From: Euonymus europaeus
Lineage: Eukaryota; Streptophyta; Magnoliopsida; Celastrales; Celastraceae
DNA: 64,000 nt
Reading direction: 5' to 3'
Assembly (NCBI GenBank): GCA_963580455.1
Contig: OY756969.1
Coordinates: 19,688,760-19,752,759, forward strand
The first letter of the stretch is position 1, and each line of letters begins with the position of its first letter. The notes beneath the pieces are model-generated. The model worked only from the letters and a program-made list of their open reading frames with translations, had not been told where the DNA came from and did no database searches. Positions 35,220-46,310 of the stretch are shown here, in pieces. The translations under genes and the position numbers were made by a program.

Positions 35220-38200
35220 ATGGCTGATGTTGCCGATCAACAAACTCATCTATTTGGCACCCCTTATTCTCCTGTCTCTTCCAACGTTGAGACTCATAGC
35301 TCAACTTTGTCTTCATCTCTTGTTACGCCAGCTGCCAATTCTGGGAATACTCTTGGAGCCTTCAATGCTATCAAATTAAAAGATAATAATTACTTACTGT
35401 GGAAGAGCATGGTTCTTCTAGTTATTCAAGGTCATCTTCTAGAGGGATTTCTCATGGGATCCACTCCATGTACACCTGAGTTTGTGTCTATTTTAGTTGG
35501 TGGTTTTTCTACTGCTCAAGTGCACCCTAATCCCGAGTATGAGCAATGGATGGCACAAGACCAAAATTTGTTAGGGTGGCCTTATAACTCTATTGATGTC
35601 AAAGTTGGGTCTAATGTTGTTGGTTATGAGAGCTCCAAAGAACTTTGGGATACTCTGCAAAATTGTTTGGTGCTCGCTCTCGATCAAAAATTATTCTATT
35701 CAAGAAAGAATTTCATAGTCTTCAAAAGGGTGGTCAAAGCATGGCTGATTATGAAACAAATTGCTAAAAATCTTAAACTTGCTGGTGCTCCCGTAGATTC
35801 TACAGATCTTATCTCTCAAGTGCTAGCCGACCTTGATTCCCTTGACTACAATCCTATAGTTTGTCAACTGAATGAAAAAGAACATGTCTCTCTGATGGAA
35901 TTGCAGTCTACGTTGTTGAGCTTTGAGCATCGTCTTGAACAGATCAATGGTGGTCTTAGTTTGGATTCGCCTAGTGCTAATTTTACCTCTCACTCTCACT
36001 GTTCCAATAAGTTTTTTTTATCATGGCCATGGATGCTCCAATTATTCTGGTGTTCAATCTCAAGGCCATTTGGGTGTCTCAAGATCTTCTGGTGGTAATT
36101 CTCGAGGCTAAGGGATCGCTTTGGTGGTCAACACGGTCGTGGAGCTTTTTCTTGACTTTTCTGCCAAATTTGTGGCAAGACTGGTCATATAGCCACTAAT
36201 TGTTGGGATCTTGTTGGGTTTCCTTCTGACCAACGTTCGTCATCCTAACATATGGCTCTTGTGGCCTTTCTTGAAATTGTGTCTGATCCTACATGGTATG
36301 CGGACAGCGGTGCAAGCACTCATGTTACACATGATTATAATCATCTCGGCCAGAAGGCCGAATATCATGGTAAAAATACTATATATGTAGGCAATGGTGA
36401 TGCTCTTACTATTGCACATAAAGAGAATATCATGGTGATCACTGCGTCAAATGTATTTTTCTTGGCTATAGTGAATCTCACAAAGGATATAAGTGTCTAA
36501 GTCTGATGGGTCGTCTTTATATATCTCATCATGTGAAGTTCAATGAGCATGAGTTTCCGTTTGTGTCCTCCTCTCACTCAAACAATCAGTCCTCACTAAG
36601 TAACCAGTCTTCCACTTGTGATCATGTTGAGTTTCCATGTGTGTCCCTTTCTCATTCCAACAATTATGTTGAGCCCACTATTTTCTCTCTATCTATTCCC
36701 TAATCAAATGAGACACCCCCTAATAAGCAGTTAGGTATGGTAGAGCCTTCTCAAGTGTCCCCCAGCGCAACTCCTACTCCCAGAAAATTGTTCCCAACAT
36801 CTACAACCTCCCTACAATCCATTGGTATTTCCTTGGTGATTGTTGGTTCTCATGCTGCTGTGCTGATAGATAGTATTAATGATTCAACCTACAGTACCTC
36901 TAATTTGGAATCAACAGTGGAGCCTCCGGTGGCTCTTGGACATCCTATGGTCACTCGTACTAAAGATGGCACTCGGCAGCTCAAGGTATATCCCTCAGAT
37001 TATCATATTTATATAGCTGCCCTGTCTAGTCCTCAAGAGCCATTCAGTGTTTATGATACTCTTCACAATAAGCAGTGGAAATCAGTTATGTTGGATCAAT
37101 ATCAAGCTCTTGTGCGCAACAATGCATGAACTTCAGTTCCATACTCTAATGCATATAATATTATTGGAACCAAGTGGGTGTTCAAGACAAAAACCAACGC
37201 GGATGGCAGTTTTCAACTATCTAAAGTGAGAGTTGATGCCTAGGGCTTTCAACAATATCCTGGAGTAGATTATAATGAGACATTCAGCACTGTCGTCAAA
37301 GCTTCAACTATCCATATTATTCTCACTATTGTTATTTCCAAGAGCTAGAAGATTTGCCAGCTTTACATCAATTATCAATTCAACTTACAATCATCTTATG
37401 TTTGTAAGTTGAATAAAGCCATCTATGGGCTCAAACAGACTCCTCGCGCTTGGTTTGAGAAACTCCGTGCAACTTTACTTGGTTGGGCTTTTACAAACTG
37501 TGAAAGTGATTCTTCTCTCTTTTTCCTCAAGCGTGGTGATGAGATTGCATTTTTTTTATCTATGTTGATGCATTATTGTCACAGGGAGTAATCCTTCTCA
37601 ACTGCAAGAGTTTGTTGATCACCTGAATAGTCACTTTGCACTAAAGGATTTGGGTGATTACATCATTTCTTGGGTATTGAGGTTCATCGTGATGCTGCTA
37701 GTATGTATCTTACACAAACACAATATATTGATACTATTCTCAAGAAAATCGGGATGACTCTTGTGAAGCCTTCTCCCACTCCAGTAACTATTGGGAAGGA
37801 ATTTGTGTTTAATCCCACTGATCTTATGGCTGATCCAAGTCTCTATCGTAGCACTCTTGTGCCTTACAATATCTCACTCACACTCAGTCTGACATAGCCT
37901 ACATTGTCAATAGTTTGAGCCAGTTTCTCATTTGTCCTATGAATGTGCACTGGCAAGGTGTCAAGCTCTTACTTAGATATCTCAAAGGTACCAAAAATTT
38001 GGGTCTTCACATCAAGCCCAACTCGTCTTTACTTCTCACTGGTTTCTCATACGCTAACTGGGCATGTAATCCTGAGGATAGACGTTTGGTTGGTGTATAT
38101 TGCATTTTTCTTGGGGGGACTCTAGTTTCTTCGTCTTCTAAAAAACAAGTTGTTGCGTTTCAATCTAGTACTGAGTTTGAATATCGTGTCTTAGCTGATG

Positions 38201-38454
38201 CCTCTTGCGAAACTGTGTGGATTCATTCTCTTTTGAGCGAGTTATTCTTCTCTCTGCCGCACACACCAGTTATGTGGTGTGATAATATGAGTACCAATGC
38301 TTTAGCTCACAATCCAGTTTACCATGCCCGAACTAAGCATATTGAGATTGATGTTCATGTTGTTCGCAATCGAGTTCTTCCCAAGAAGCTTGGAGTCTGC
38401 TATGTATCAACTCAATATCAAATTACTGACTGTCTTACTAAACCTCTCTCTTAG
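35220..38454 (+). pseudogene. Inner copia gag-pol, disrupted and deleted
   Basis: Gag from the ATG at 35220 (NAIKLKDNNYLLWKSMVLL, ELWDTLQNC, SLMELQSTLLSFEHRLEQ), CCHC knuckle CQICGKTGHIATNC (about 36156), protease with active-site phrase YADSGASTHVTHD (about 36297). At about 36450 the frame jumps straight into the post-integrase phrase KCIFLGYSESHKGYKCLS: the GAG-pre-integrase and integrase core are gone. RT pieces: GTKWVFKTKTNADGSFQLSK (about 37170), then a gap lacking the usual catalytic region, then LNKAIYGLKQTPRAWFEKL (about 37410), DLGDYI (about 37650), and a nearly open RNase H (37915-38454: LKGTKNLGLHI, SSSSKKQVVAFQSSTEFEYR, CDNMSTNALAHNPVYHARTK, TKPLS). Stops at about 36100, 37127, 37240 and 37589. 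Confidence 0.8.
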
Positions 38455-38587
38455 GTCTCTTTTCTTCCTCTTTGAGACAACCTTGGTTTGGTTGCCCATC
38501 GATCACCATCCCAAGTTTGAGAGGGGCTATTGAGGGTCTTAACTGTTTATTAGTGTTTAGTTTTATTGTCAGCTGTCATGTTATTAT

Positions 38588-39568
38588 CAAGGTTGTCAAA
38601 ACCAGACCGGCCGATCAAACCGGTTGGATCGGTCACCGGCCCTCTGTCTGGTTCGGTCTAGGTAGTGAGAACCTATCACCCCGAGAACCAACCTTATTTG
38701 AGAGGATTGGTCGGTTCCCGGTTGGAACGGTCGGTTCACAAGAATCGGTTGAGCCGATTTTAATAGTAAGATTTTGTAAAATTGTTTTTAGTTGGGTTAG
38801 AACCCTTGACCTCCTATTAAAAGTCATTTTTCTAACCAACTCAACTACACTAGTTTGTTAACTTAAGATGAAAAATTAATTAATATATCATATTTCTCAA
38901 GTTTATTTCTTTAAAGTGAAACATTAATTAAATTAATTAAATATATAGTATTTCTCAAAAGTATATATAAAGATATATCATATATATATATATCTACATT
39001 TATATAATAAATATAGGAGTAATATATATAGACACACACAAACATTTAATTCAAATATTTAATTTATTAAAAATTCATAGCAATAAATTTCAATTAATTT
39101 TTTCATATATTCATATTGTCGACCACAAACTTTTTGACATAAAGGCTTATATGATGATGATGAAAAATGGTTGCAATATACATATGTTTCACTCATATAA
39201 TTCTTAATTTGAAATTTAATAAAAAATTAATTTTAATTTACGATTATATGATTACATAAGTAATTTTAATTTGTTTTATGATTTGACATATTACTTTTTT
39301 TGTTAAATGAATACTTAAAGACCTATGGATAGTTGCAAGTTTTTTAATGAGGATGCATATTATTGGTGTATTTTTATATTATTATGAGTATTATAAAATA
39401 TAAAATATATTTATAATTACTACTTATAATATATAAATATATATATATATATATAATAATTAATAACATTGAATCCGGTTCGAACCACAGTTAAAACCCA
39501 GTTCAACCATTTAACCATTAATCGAAGAATTTTCGGATTCGATGACCGGTTTGGTTTTCAAAACCTTG
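38588..39568. mobile_element. Non-autonomous hAT element in a copia LTR
   Basis: 981 bp. Terminal inverted repeats are CAAGGTTGTCAAAACC (left) and, inverted, CAAGGTTTTGAAAACC (right), followed by CCGG-rich subterminal motifs (CGATCAAACCGG, GGATCGGTCACCGG; right side ATGACCGGTTTGG). The flanking 8-mers are GTTATTAT and ATTATTAT (one mismatch). No transposase frame is present. The middle is AT-rich with (TA)n tracts near 38980 and 39430. Confidence 0.85.
38795..38847 (-). promoter_or_regulatory. tRNA-like pol III box A/box B pair inside the hAT
   Basis: On the minus strand TAGTTGAGTTGG (38836-38847) fits the box A consensus TRGYNNARNNGG, and GGGTTCTAACC (38795-38805) resembles box B GGTTCGANTCC. 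The spacing suits an internal pol III promoter. The rest does not fold into an obvious tRNA, so I call it only tRNA-like. Confidence 0.4.
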
Positions 39569-39684
39569 ATTATTATTGATTCTATTGTAGGGTTTTCCCT
39601 TTGCTATTGATAAATATTTGCTCTGTATTGTTACCATCATGAATATATAGAATACCCATTTTAGTTGAGTTCTTGTATTTTTCT

Positions 39685-40250
39685 TCTATCTACTTCTAAG
39701 GCAGTAACTCAAGCAATTGGGTCAGAAAGATTCTTAAAAGAACTGGAGCTTGCCAAGTTGATCGATCAAATAATTATTTTTTGTGATAGCAAGTCAATGA
39801 TTACTATTGCTAAAAATCCTGTAGATCATAACTTGACAAAACATATGAGAAGCAAGTAGACATTTGCTAGAGAGGCGGTAGAACAAGGGCTGATCAATTT
39901 GGAGTATACATCAAATGGGAGTTCCATTAATATTCTATGTTTTGCTATCAAATGTCTTTGGAAACTCTTCTATTTGAAGCAGCAAATTGGTACCATTGGT
40001 GTCAACATTCAAGTTCACTTTCACCATGTTTTTCGTGAAATAAATGTTGTAGCTGAATGTTTTTCGGTTCTTGGGGTGATATTTTCTCAAATTGGTACCA
40101 TGGGTGTCAACATTCAAGTCCAAAAGCCTCAAATAGTAGATATTCTAAAGTGTTTTGCATATTTATTGATCTTCCTACAAAATCAAAAGGCCTATTAAAG
40201 ATAGATCAAGTGGGAGTTCCAATGCTTGAGAATGAAAAATTAGCCTAGTT
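39685..40250 (+). pseudogene. Outer copia relic, right part (RNase H end)
   Basis: Continues the frame broken at 35022: STSKAVTQAIGSERFLKELE, FCDSKSMITIAKNPVDHN, LTKHMRSK, stop, TFAREAVEQGLINLEYTSNG. It is then disrupted by about 220 bp holding a 32-bp direct repeat (39984 and 40089, GGTACCAT.GGTGTCAACATT) and a FHHVFREINVV phrase, before a decayed end (about 40130-40200, PQIVDI) and AAGTGGGAG, a probable polypurine tract. Confidence 0.65.
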
Positions 40251-40429
40251 TTAGTTTTATGTTTTGTCCTTCCTTGTGCATGGATTGGTTTACATTGGTT
40301 TTTTTGTTTTTTAGCTCTTATTGTATTATCTATCTCATTGTCATGGGACCCTGGAGGAGAGTTTTTCTTCTTCCCTCATGATATAAAATCTATCCTTACT
40401 ATTTTTTTTTTATAAAACAAACATATGCT
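40251..40429. other. Possible outer copia 3' LTR remnant and P450 3' flank
   Basis: T-rich. Follows the outer copia polypurine-like AAGTGGGAG. On the minus strand it would hold the P450 3' UTR (TTTGTTTTATAAAA just after the stop). No second LTR copy is in the window to confirm it. Confidence 0.35.
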
Positions 40430-42032
40430 TTACATGAAGATCTTTTCCATGATGGGCCGGGCTTTACACATGCTCTCCAATGGCTTAGACTTGGGCACGG
40501 TGACCCCTCCTGTTTCTTCATTCAGGTCAACCAACTCCTCATTCACCCTTTCCCATTCAAAGCATTGAATCAATGACGCTAAACCCAATCCAAGAACACG
40601 ATTGGCGAGGCCTGCTCCAGGACAGGCCCTCCTTCCAATCCCAAATGCGATGATTTTACCACTCTCGTTGCCCTCCTTCATAAATCTTTCGGGCTTGAAA
40701 CTTGTTGGGTCGTCCCAAAGTTTGGGATCCCTTTGTATGGCCCATGCATTAACCAACACCATTGTGCCAGCAGGCACGTAGTATCCTCCAAGTGTGCAAT
40801 CATCCGATGATAAGTGAGGAGCCAATAGTGGTGCCGCCGGATGCAGTCGAAGTGTCTCCGATATGATGGCTTGAAGGTAGGGTAATTTTGAGACATCGGC
40901 TTCCTCTATCAAGTTTTCTTCACCTATTTGAGAGACTAGTTCTGCTCGAGCATTTTCTAAAACCGCAGGATTGTTAACCAAATTGGACATAGCCCATTCC
41001 ATCATCACCGATGATGTATCAGTTCCAGCCAGCATCATCATCTGCATGCACGACACATTAATATATTCCAAATATTATTCATTAATTTCTTTTACAGCAG
41101 CCATAAAGAAATTAATTTGTCTACTAACCATTATGATTCCTTTTATAATATCATCTGGATACTCCTGTGGCTGTGAGTTTTGCAAGGAAAGCAGACGAGC
41201 AAGCATGGAATTCGCACTCTCCGGACCTCCACTTATACTTCTATGCTCATCCAGCAATCCTTGTAGAAAAGCGTCTGACCTTTGACCAATACTCTTAACT
41301 CTCCTCTTATAGCTCCCAAAATCAATCCACTTCAAAATGGGCAAGTAATCACCTGGATACGTGGGTCCAGCATTATTGGAGATGTCGTTCATTATCGCCC
41401 TAAACTTCCTCCCTTCTGCTTCATTCTCCACGTTCTCGCCGTAGTATCTCTTTCCTGCAACCATTCTCATAATAATATTAAAGTTGAGCTCGAAAAGCAA
41501 TGATTTCAGCTCTACCTTGGCGAGAACCGCGTGACAACAGGCTGAATAATAACCTCTTGGCCTCCTCCTGTCTGATACTTAAGAACACGTTGAGCCGTTG
41601 ATTATTAAAAACTTCAATGGCGTAGATTCGGCGCAAGTTGCGCCAGTGGTCTCCATACGAGGACTGTGTGATGGTTGTGCTATTGTAGCTAATGTACTTA
41701 TTTAAGGTATGCTTAGGTCGATTGGCGAATATGATATCGTTTTTTGTGAAACATTCCTGAGCGAGGGGGATTGATGTCAACACAATCACGCCGCGTGAAC
41801 CAAAGCGTAATGAGAATATTGGGCCGTATTTTTCAGAGAGTTTCATGAGGGTGTGGTGCAAGGGTCCTTGTTTTAGGAGGTAAAGGTGACCAAGAATTCC
41901 AAGAGATGATGGGCCAGAAGGGAGATTCCTATTTTTTGTTTTGCGACTTGCTGTACTTGAGAAGTAGAATTTGAGTGCAAGAATGACGAAGAGCAGAGAA
42001 ATGGATGAGTAAAAGGCAGTGGTGTATGCCAT
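40430..42032 (-). CDS. Cytochrome P450, CYP81-like, with an apparent frameshift in exon 1
   Basis: A microsomal haem-thiolate monooxygenase of specialised metabolism, likely ER-anchored. ATG at 42032; N-terminal membrane anchor (residues about 5-25) and a Pro/Gly hinge (NLPSGPSSLGILGHL). C-helix YGDHWRNLRRI, I-helix AGTDTSS, K-helix ETLR, PERF region (SFKPERF), haem loop FGIGRRACPGAGLANR with the Cys ligand, end at 40430. CYP81 flavour: RFGSRGVIVLTSIPLAQECF, NDIIFANRP, FNIIMRMVAGKRYYGE. Exon 1 is 42032-41129, exon 2 is 41041-40430, at the usual CYP81 intron place just before the I-helix. At about 41500 the frame breaks between SRGSRQG and KVELKSLLFELNFN. All catalytic motifs lie outside the break. 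Product (flavonoid, lignan or other) cannot be told. It is either a young pseudogene, an allele, or a sequence error. Neighbours are transposons only. Confidence 0.85.
41042..41128 (-). other. P450 intron
   Basis: 87 bp. Donor ATAATG|GTTAGT and acceptor GCATGCAG|ATGATG on the minus strand join GIIM to MMMLAGTDTS in phase 0, at the position expected for CYP81 genes. Confidence 0.85.
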
Positions 42033-42300
42033 GGCTGATGAGATTCGTTTTTCCTGCTGGTGATTGCTTCATCAAAGATGTGGGCATTAATTTATTGAAA
42101 GATTTGAGATGGGGCCAACCATGGAACGTTTACAATATAAATTGCAAGAGCTGATATTACAATTTACAACAAACATAATGTCCCTTCAAATTGAGAGGCT
42201 CATTAAGAGAGGTGCATGGCCTATATCAGTAATGAAATATAACAATCTTCCGACTGCAGAATATGTGGCAAACATGACCACTCTAACGTCACTGCTAACG
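42033..42300 (-). promoter_or_regulatory. P450 upstream region
   Basis: Short leader with CAATAAATTAAT about 65 bp upstream of the ATG on the minus strand, a possible TATA-like element. No other specific site can be named. Confidence 0.3.
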
Positions 42301-43743
42301 TTTTAATCACTGTTATGGGTAGAAATTGCACTGTTACCTTCCCAATCATGCCTATATCATCTATCGGGCAACGACATCAAATTTTCTAATAAATTATGCA
42401 ATGACTCGCATGTCCATGTTATTTATCATCCGTACGACTTAGTGGCTCATGTAACTTCATTGTGCTTTTAATTTAGTATACATCCACATTATCGAAATCG
42501 GTACGACCATAACCGGCTACATTGGTGAGATGATTACTAATTAACATAATAATTTTTCGTAAGTGGTACAACCATATCTGTCACAACCGGGATCGCGACA
42601 TGGGCGGACTTGTAAAAAAACAATGAAGAAAACAATGAAGTCGCCACCAATTGGTTTCGAGGTGCAATTGGATACCTATTTACAATATAGGTTTGCTATT
42701 TTGAAGAAATTGGATTCGAGGGTCGATTGAGTGTGGAGAAGATATTAGCATTCTACAACATCCGTTTATGCGGTTACCAAACTGTTGCCTCTATTTGGGT
42801 GTAATCTGCCAAAAAGGTCAATCCTGTCCCTTAGTGACGAGATGGAGTGTACAGGTGTGCTAGAGACTTGTAGTCAGTCTCAAAGTATCGAAAAATATTA
42901 TGTGAATGCGCTGAAATCAGACTTCTATCAAACGACTGTAAGAGGAAAGAGGGTCACTCGTAATCTCAATACGATTCTTCAAGAAACTATAGATCCACTG
43001 GAAAGCGCTTCACTAGATCGGACTACAGAAAAATGCCAAAGTGTAAACATTTCATTGATGCACAAAATAATTGCAAAATCATGTGCACAAAGCTGAATGT
43101 AAGCTAGAACACTAGAATGCTTGAAAGCTGAGAAAAATTGAAAGATAGATTGATGTCGTTGGGCTGAGTTTTTGTGTATTGGTTGTGTGTGTGTCTTCTC
43201 CTCTTCTTCGTACTTTTATATCCCTTAAGAACTCTTGAATCAACTACCATGTATGTCATGACTGCAACCACCCGAAATTCTCTCACATGTGCTTCAACTT
43301 CCCCAACTTCTAAGATAGTGGTTTTTCTATGCTTTAATACTATCATAAACCTCTGAGAAAATGATCACTCGTTCTCCATGATGAATTAGCTTAGGTGTGA
43401 TAGTGTTTCCACTAAAATAGCTAGGTAACTAACTTAGATAACCTCCCCTTCCTAAATTTTAGGTAACTCTTGAGACCAAGTATTATTCCCTTTAACAAAC
43501 AAAAACGACCCTATGTAATATGTAAATTAATGGCTCATCTTATACGTTATGTCTAGCCCATACAGACTGCAATTAAACTGGTCCATTCTTTGGTAATGTG
43601 CAGCCCATCCCTTTTGGGCCCATCCATTTAAGCCCGTATAAGAATGTTGCAAACAATTGCCCCCTACACTAATTGGGTTAGAGATTAACCTAAATTGGTG
43701 TATTGAATTTTAAAAACTAGCAGCTACATTCAGAGCCACTACT
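42301..43743. other. Non-coding, with Ty3 LTR/leader-like sequence
   Basis: About 42580-42760 reads CAACCGGGATCGCGACATGG, CCACCAATTGGTTTCGAGG and TGCAATTGGAT, a phrase set resembling Tat-type Ty3 LTRs and the debris near 16650. 43140-43350 has a TATA-like TACTTTTATATCCC. It may be the 3' LTR side of the minus-strand Ty3 relic that follows. No gene. Confidence 0.35.
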
Positions 43744-45560
43744 TCAAAAACATTGACACTTCTTGCATCCCTTCATATATTTGATGCAATCCTTCAAGAT
43801 TGTAAGCCAGAAATATCCATGTTGTCTAATCAGCCAATGCATCTTGATTTCTGCTTGGTGAGCTCCACACAGTCCTTCATGGACTTGTCTCAATATCTCC
43901 ATGCTTTCTGCAAAATTGGGACAACGTAAAAGTAAACTGTCATACCCTTTTTTGTAGCATTCTGCTTCAATTAGCACATAGTTTTTGAGCTTGCATTCTG
44001 TTTGTTCTAGGTGTCTTGAGATTTGGGTTCTTCAAATACTCTACAATTGGCTGCCTCCAATCAGCTGCCAGAAGTTCAGCATTCAAAACTTTTTCAGGCA
44101 TGCCCCTCTCTTTGATTAATGGGTGTTGGCCCTTCTCCACTAGAATAATCTTGTGCATCAAATCCGCAAACATTTGCAATCCTGAATCAATTTGAGCTTA
44201 CTCGTTGGCCTCTCAAATTTTCTTCCCACAGGAAATAATTGAGCGTGACTTCTTTGAACTTAGCTAACAGTTGGAAGGCTATAGCATAATATGGTGCCAA
44301 AACCAGACTGTTGCATTTGTACTCTTTAGTCAGCTGCCTTACTATAAGTTGTGAATCTCCCAATACCTTGATGTCCCTTGCTCCAAGCTCTTTTAGAATC
44401 TCCAGGACAATCAAAAGAGTCTTGTACTCCGCTTGATTGTTGGTGTAGTAAAAAACTAGATTGAATGACAATGTGGATTTGGTACTTCCAAGTGACTCAA
44501 TCACTATTCTTGCTCCAGCTGCATTGTCTGTGCTTGAGCTATCAAATTTCAGCACCCAAGGGTTCTGGTCTACATAATACCTAGATGACAATTCTTCATC
44601 TTCTGTCTGGAACTCCAATGATTGGTGGTCTGCAAGAAATTCCGCCAATGTTTGTCCTTTAATTACTTTTTGCGGCCTCCATATGAGAGTAAATTATGTC
44701 AAGGCCAGCGACCATTTCTCTACTCTGCCAGTCATGATTGATTTGGATAACATATATTTCATCAAATCAAATTTCAAAATAACATCTGTCTTTGCTCTGA
44801 TGAGATAATGCCTATGTTTCGTATAAGCAAAGTATACCAAACACAATTTTTCTGTTGTAGAGTATCTAACCTCAGTCTCAATCAAGACCCGACTTAAGTA
44901 ATAAATAGCATGTTCATTTCCTTGGTCGTTGTCTTGTGCCAGCAAGCAACCTAAGAAATCATGAGAGACTGAGAGATAAAGCTTCAGCGGCCTTCCACGA
45001 ACTAGAGGTGCCAACACAGGTTGATTGCATAAATAAGTCCTGATCTTTTGGAAGGAATCTGCATGTCTTGGTTCCCATCTGAGTTCTGCTTCATTCTTGA
45101 GTTTCAGCAGATCCGAGAACTCCTTTGTTTTTCTTGCCATATTAGATATGAATCACCTCAGATAACTTACCTGACCCAGAAAAGGCTTCAGCTCCTTTTT
45201 ATTTTTGGGCGTGACTGCATTCATAATTTCTTTGGCTTTGTTCTTATCTACTTCTACACCTCTCTAATGACTCAGAAATCCTGAGAAGTTTCCTTCCTTT
45301 ACTCTGAATGCACACTTGAGCGGATTGAGTTTCATCTGTTGTAATCTCATTCTATCAAAGCTCTTATGAAAATGTGTAATGTGTCCAACAACCTTCTTGG
45401 ATTTGATGACAATATCGTCCATGTACACCTTCAAGAAGTGCCCGATCATGTCATGCAATATGGCGTTCATCGCTCTTTGTTAGGTTGCACTTGCATTCTT
45501 GAGGTCGAATGACATTAAAACTCATTCAAAAGTTTCGAGAGCTCCAGGACATCTAAACAC
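43744..45560 (-). pseudogene. Ty3 (Tat-like) pol relic: RT, RNase H, second RNase H, integrase start
   Basis: Minus-strand order: RT fragment (45560-45264: MSFDLKNASAT, MNAILHDMIGHF, KVYMDDIVIKSKKV with the YMDD catalytic motif), RT connection and RNase H (45140-44694: RWEPRHADSFQKI, GRPLKLYLSVSHDFLGCLLA, AIYYLSRVL, YSTTEKLCLV), a second RNase-H-like domain (44648-44187: LKFDSSSTDNAAGARIVI, NNQAEYKTLLIVLEIL, VLGDSQLIVRQL), and an integrase zinc-binding segment (43977-43744: HEGLCGAHQAEIKMHWLI, CIKYMKGCKKCQ). Two RNase-H-like domains in series are typical of the Tat lineage. Stops or frameshifts separate every block. The integrase core is missing. Confidence 0.8.
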
Positions 45561-45599
45561 AGTTTTGGAAGTATCTTGCGCCAATTTTAAAATATTTTT

Positions 45600-46310
45600 C
45601 TGAATGAAAAATTATTTGAAAAAGAGTAAAAATTATTTCTTGAATTTTGGAAAAAAGAATGTCCCACTTTCGAAATTAACGATAATCATTTGGGTTAAAG
45701 TCGTTATTTTCAAGTGGGTGGTATGTGTTGGTAAGAAAGGCGAAGTGGGGCTTGATATGGTAGTTGAAATTGAGGTGGAGGATTGTATGGCAGTTGGGGA
45801 GGTGTATACTGAGCGGGTGTACAAGAAGGATAAACTGGTTGTGGGGTTTGGAACGTGACGGCATGCACCTCCGCTTTTTTCAGTTTAGGTCCTTTTGCAG
45901 GTTGTATTGTCTTCTGAGGGTTAAATATCCTACTCCCTTTTTCAGACTTGTCTCTACATTGATTGCCATTTTTATCAACTCAGCTAAATTATTTTCTCCT
46001 ACCAAGAAAAGAGGATAGGGTTTTGGAAGTATCTCCCGAAATAACGTGGCAAGCTCCTTACCATATATTGTAAGGACTACTTACAATGCTAAACTCTCAA
46101 TCTTATAACATATTCCCTAAATCCTTCTCCTTCTTTCAATAAAGTACCTTTCAAGTCGAATTTTGTGGGATCCGTATCCTAATTTTGTTTGTAATTAGAC
46201 ATAAATGTCTCAACGAGATCATTTCAGTTTAAGAATGTCCCACTTTCGAGATTAACAATAACCATTTGGGTTAAAATTGTTATTTTCAAGTGGGTGGTAT
46301 GAACCATTTT
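45600..46310 (-). pseudogene. Ty3 gag C-terminal relic with internal direct repeat
   Basis: Minus strand, about 46010-45680: IFNPQKTIQPAKGPKLKKAE, then VHAVTFQTPQPVYP and a Pro/Gln/Tyr-rich tail (YTPPQLPYNPPPQFQLP), typical of plant Ty3 gag. A 69-70 bp segment is present twice (45658-45726 and 46233-46302, GAATGTCCCACTTTCGA, CAAGTGGGTGGTATG on +). It lies directly against the RT fragment, so protease and the first part of RT have been lost. Confidence 0.55.

Larger units (their letters stand above)
35023..39684 (+). mobile_element. Inner Ty1/copia retrotransposon, internally deleted
   Basis: Flanked by related LTRs of about 180 bp (35023-35200 and 38531-39684, the latter split by a hAT insertion). 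It has a primer-binding site TGGTATCAGATCC (35204) after the 5' LTR and a polypurine tract GAGAGGGGCTA before the 3' LTR (about 38519). It lies inside another copia's RNase H gene. Flanks share CTATT/CTATC, a plausible but not clean target duplication. The coding region lacks most of integrase and part of RT, so it is non-autonomous. Confidence 0.85.
38531..39684 (+). repeat. 3' LTR of the inner copia, split by a hAT insertion
   Basis: TGAGGGTCTTAACTG to GTCATGTTATTAT (38531-38587), then the hAT (38588-39568), then TGATTCTATTGTAGGG to GTATTTTTCT (39577-39684). The 5' LTR provides the uninterrupted version, which fixes the insertion point precisely. Confidence 0.85.
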
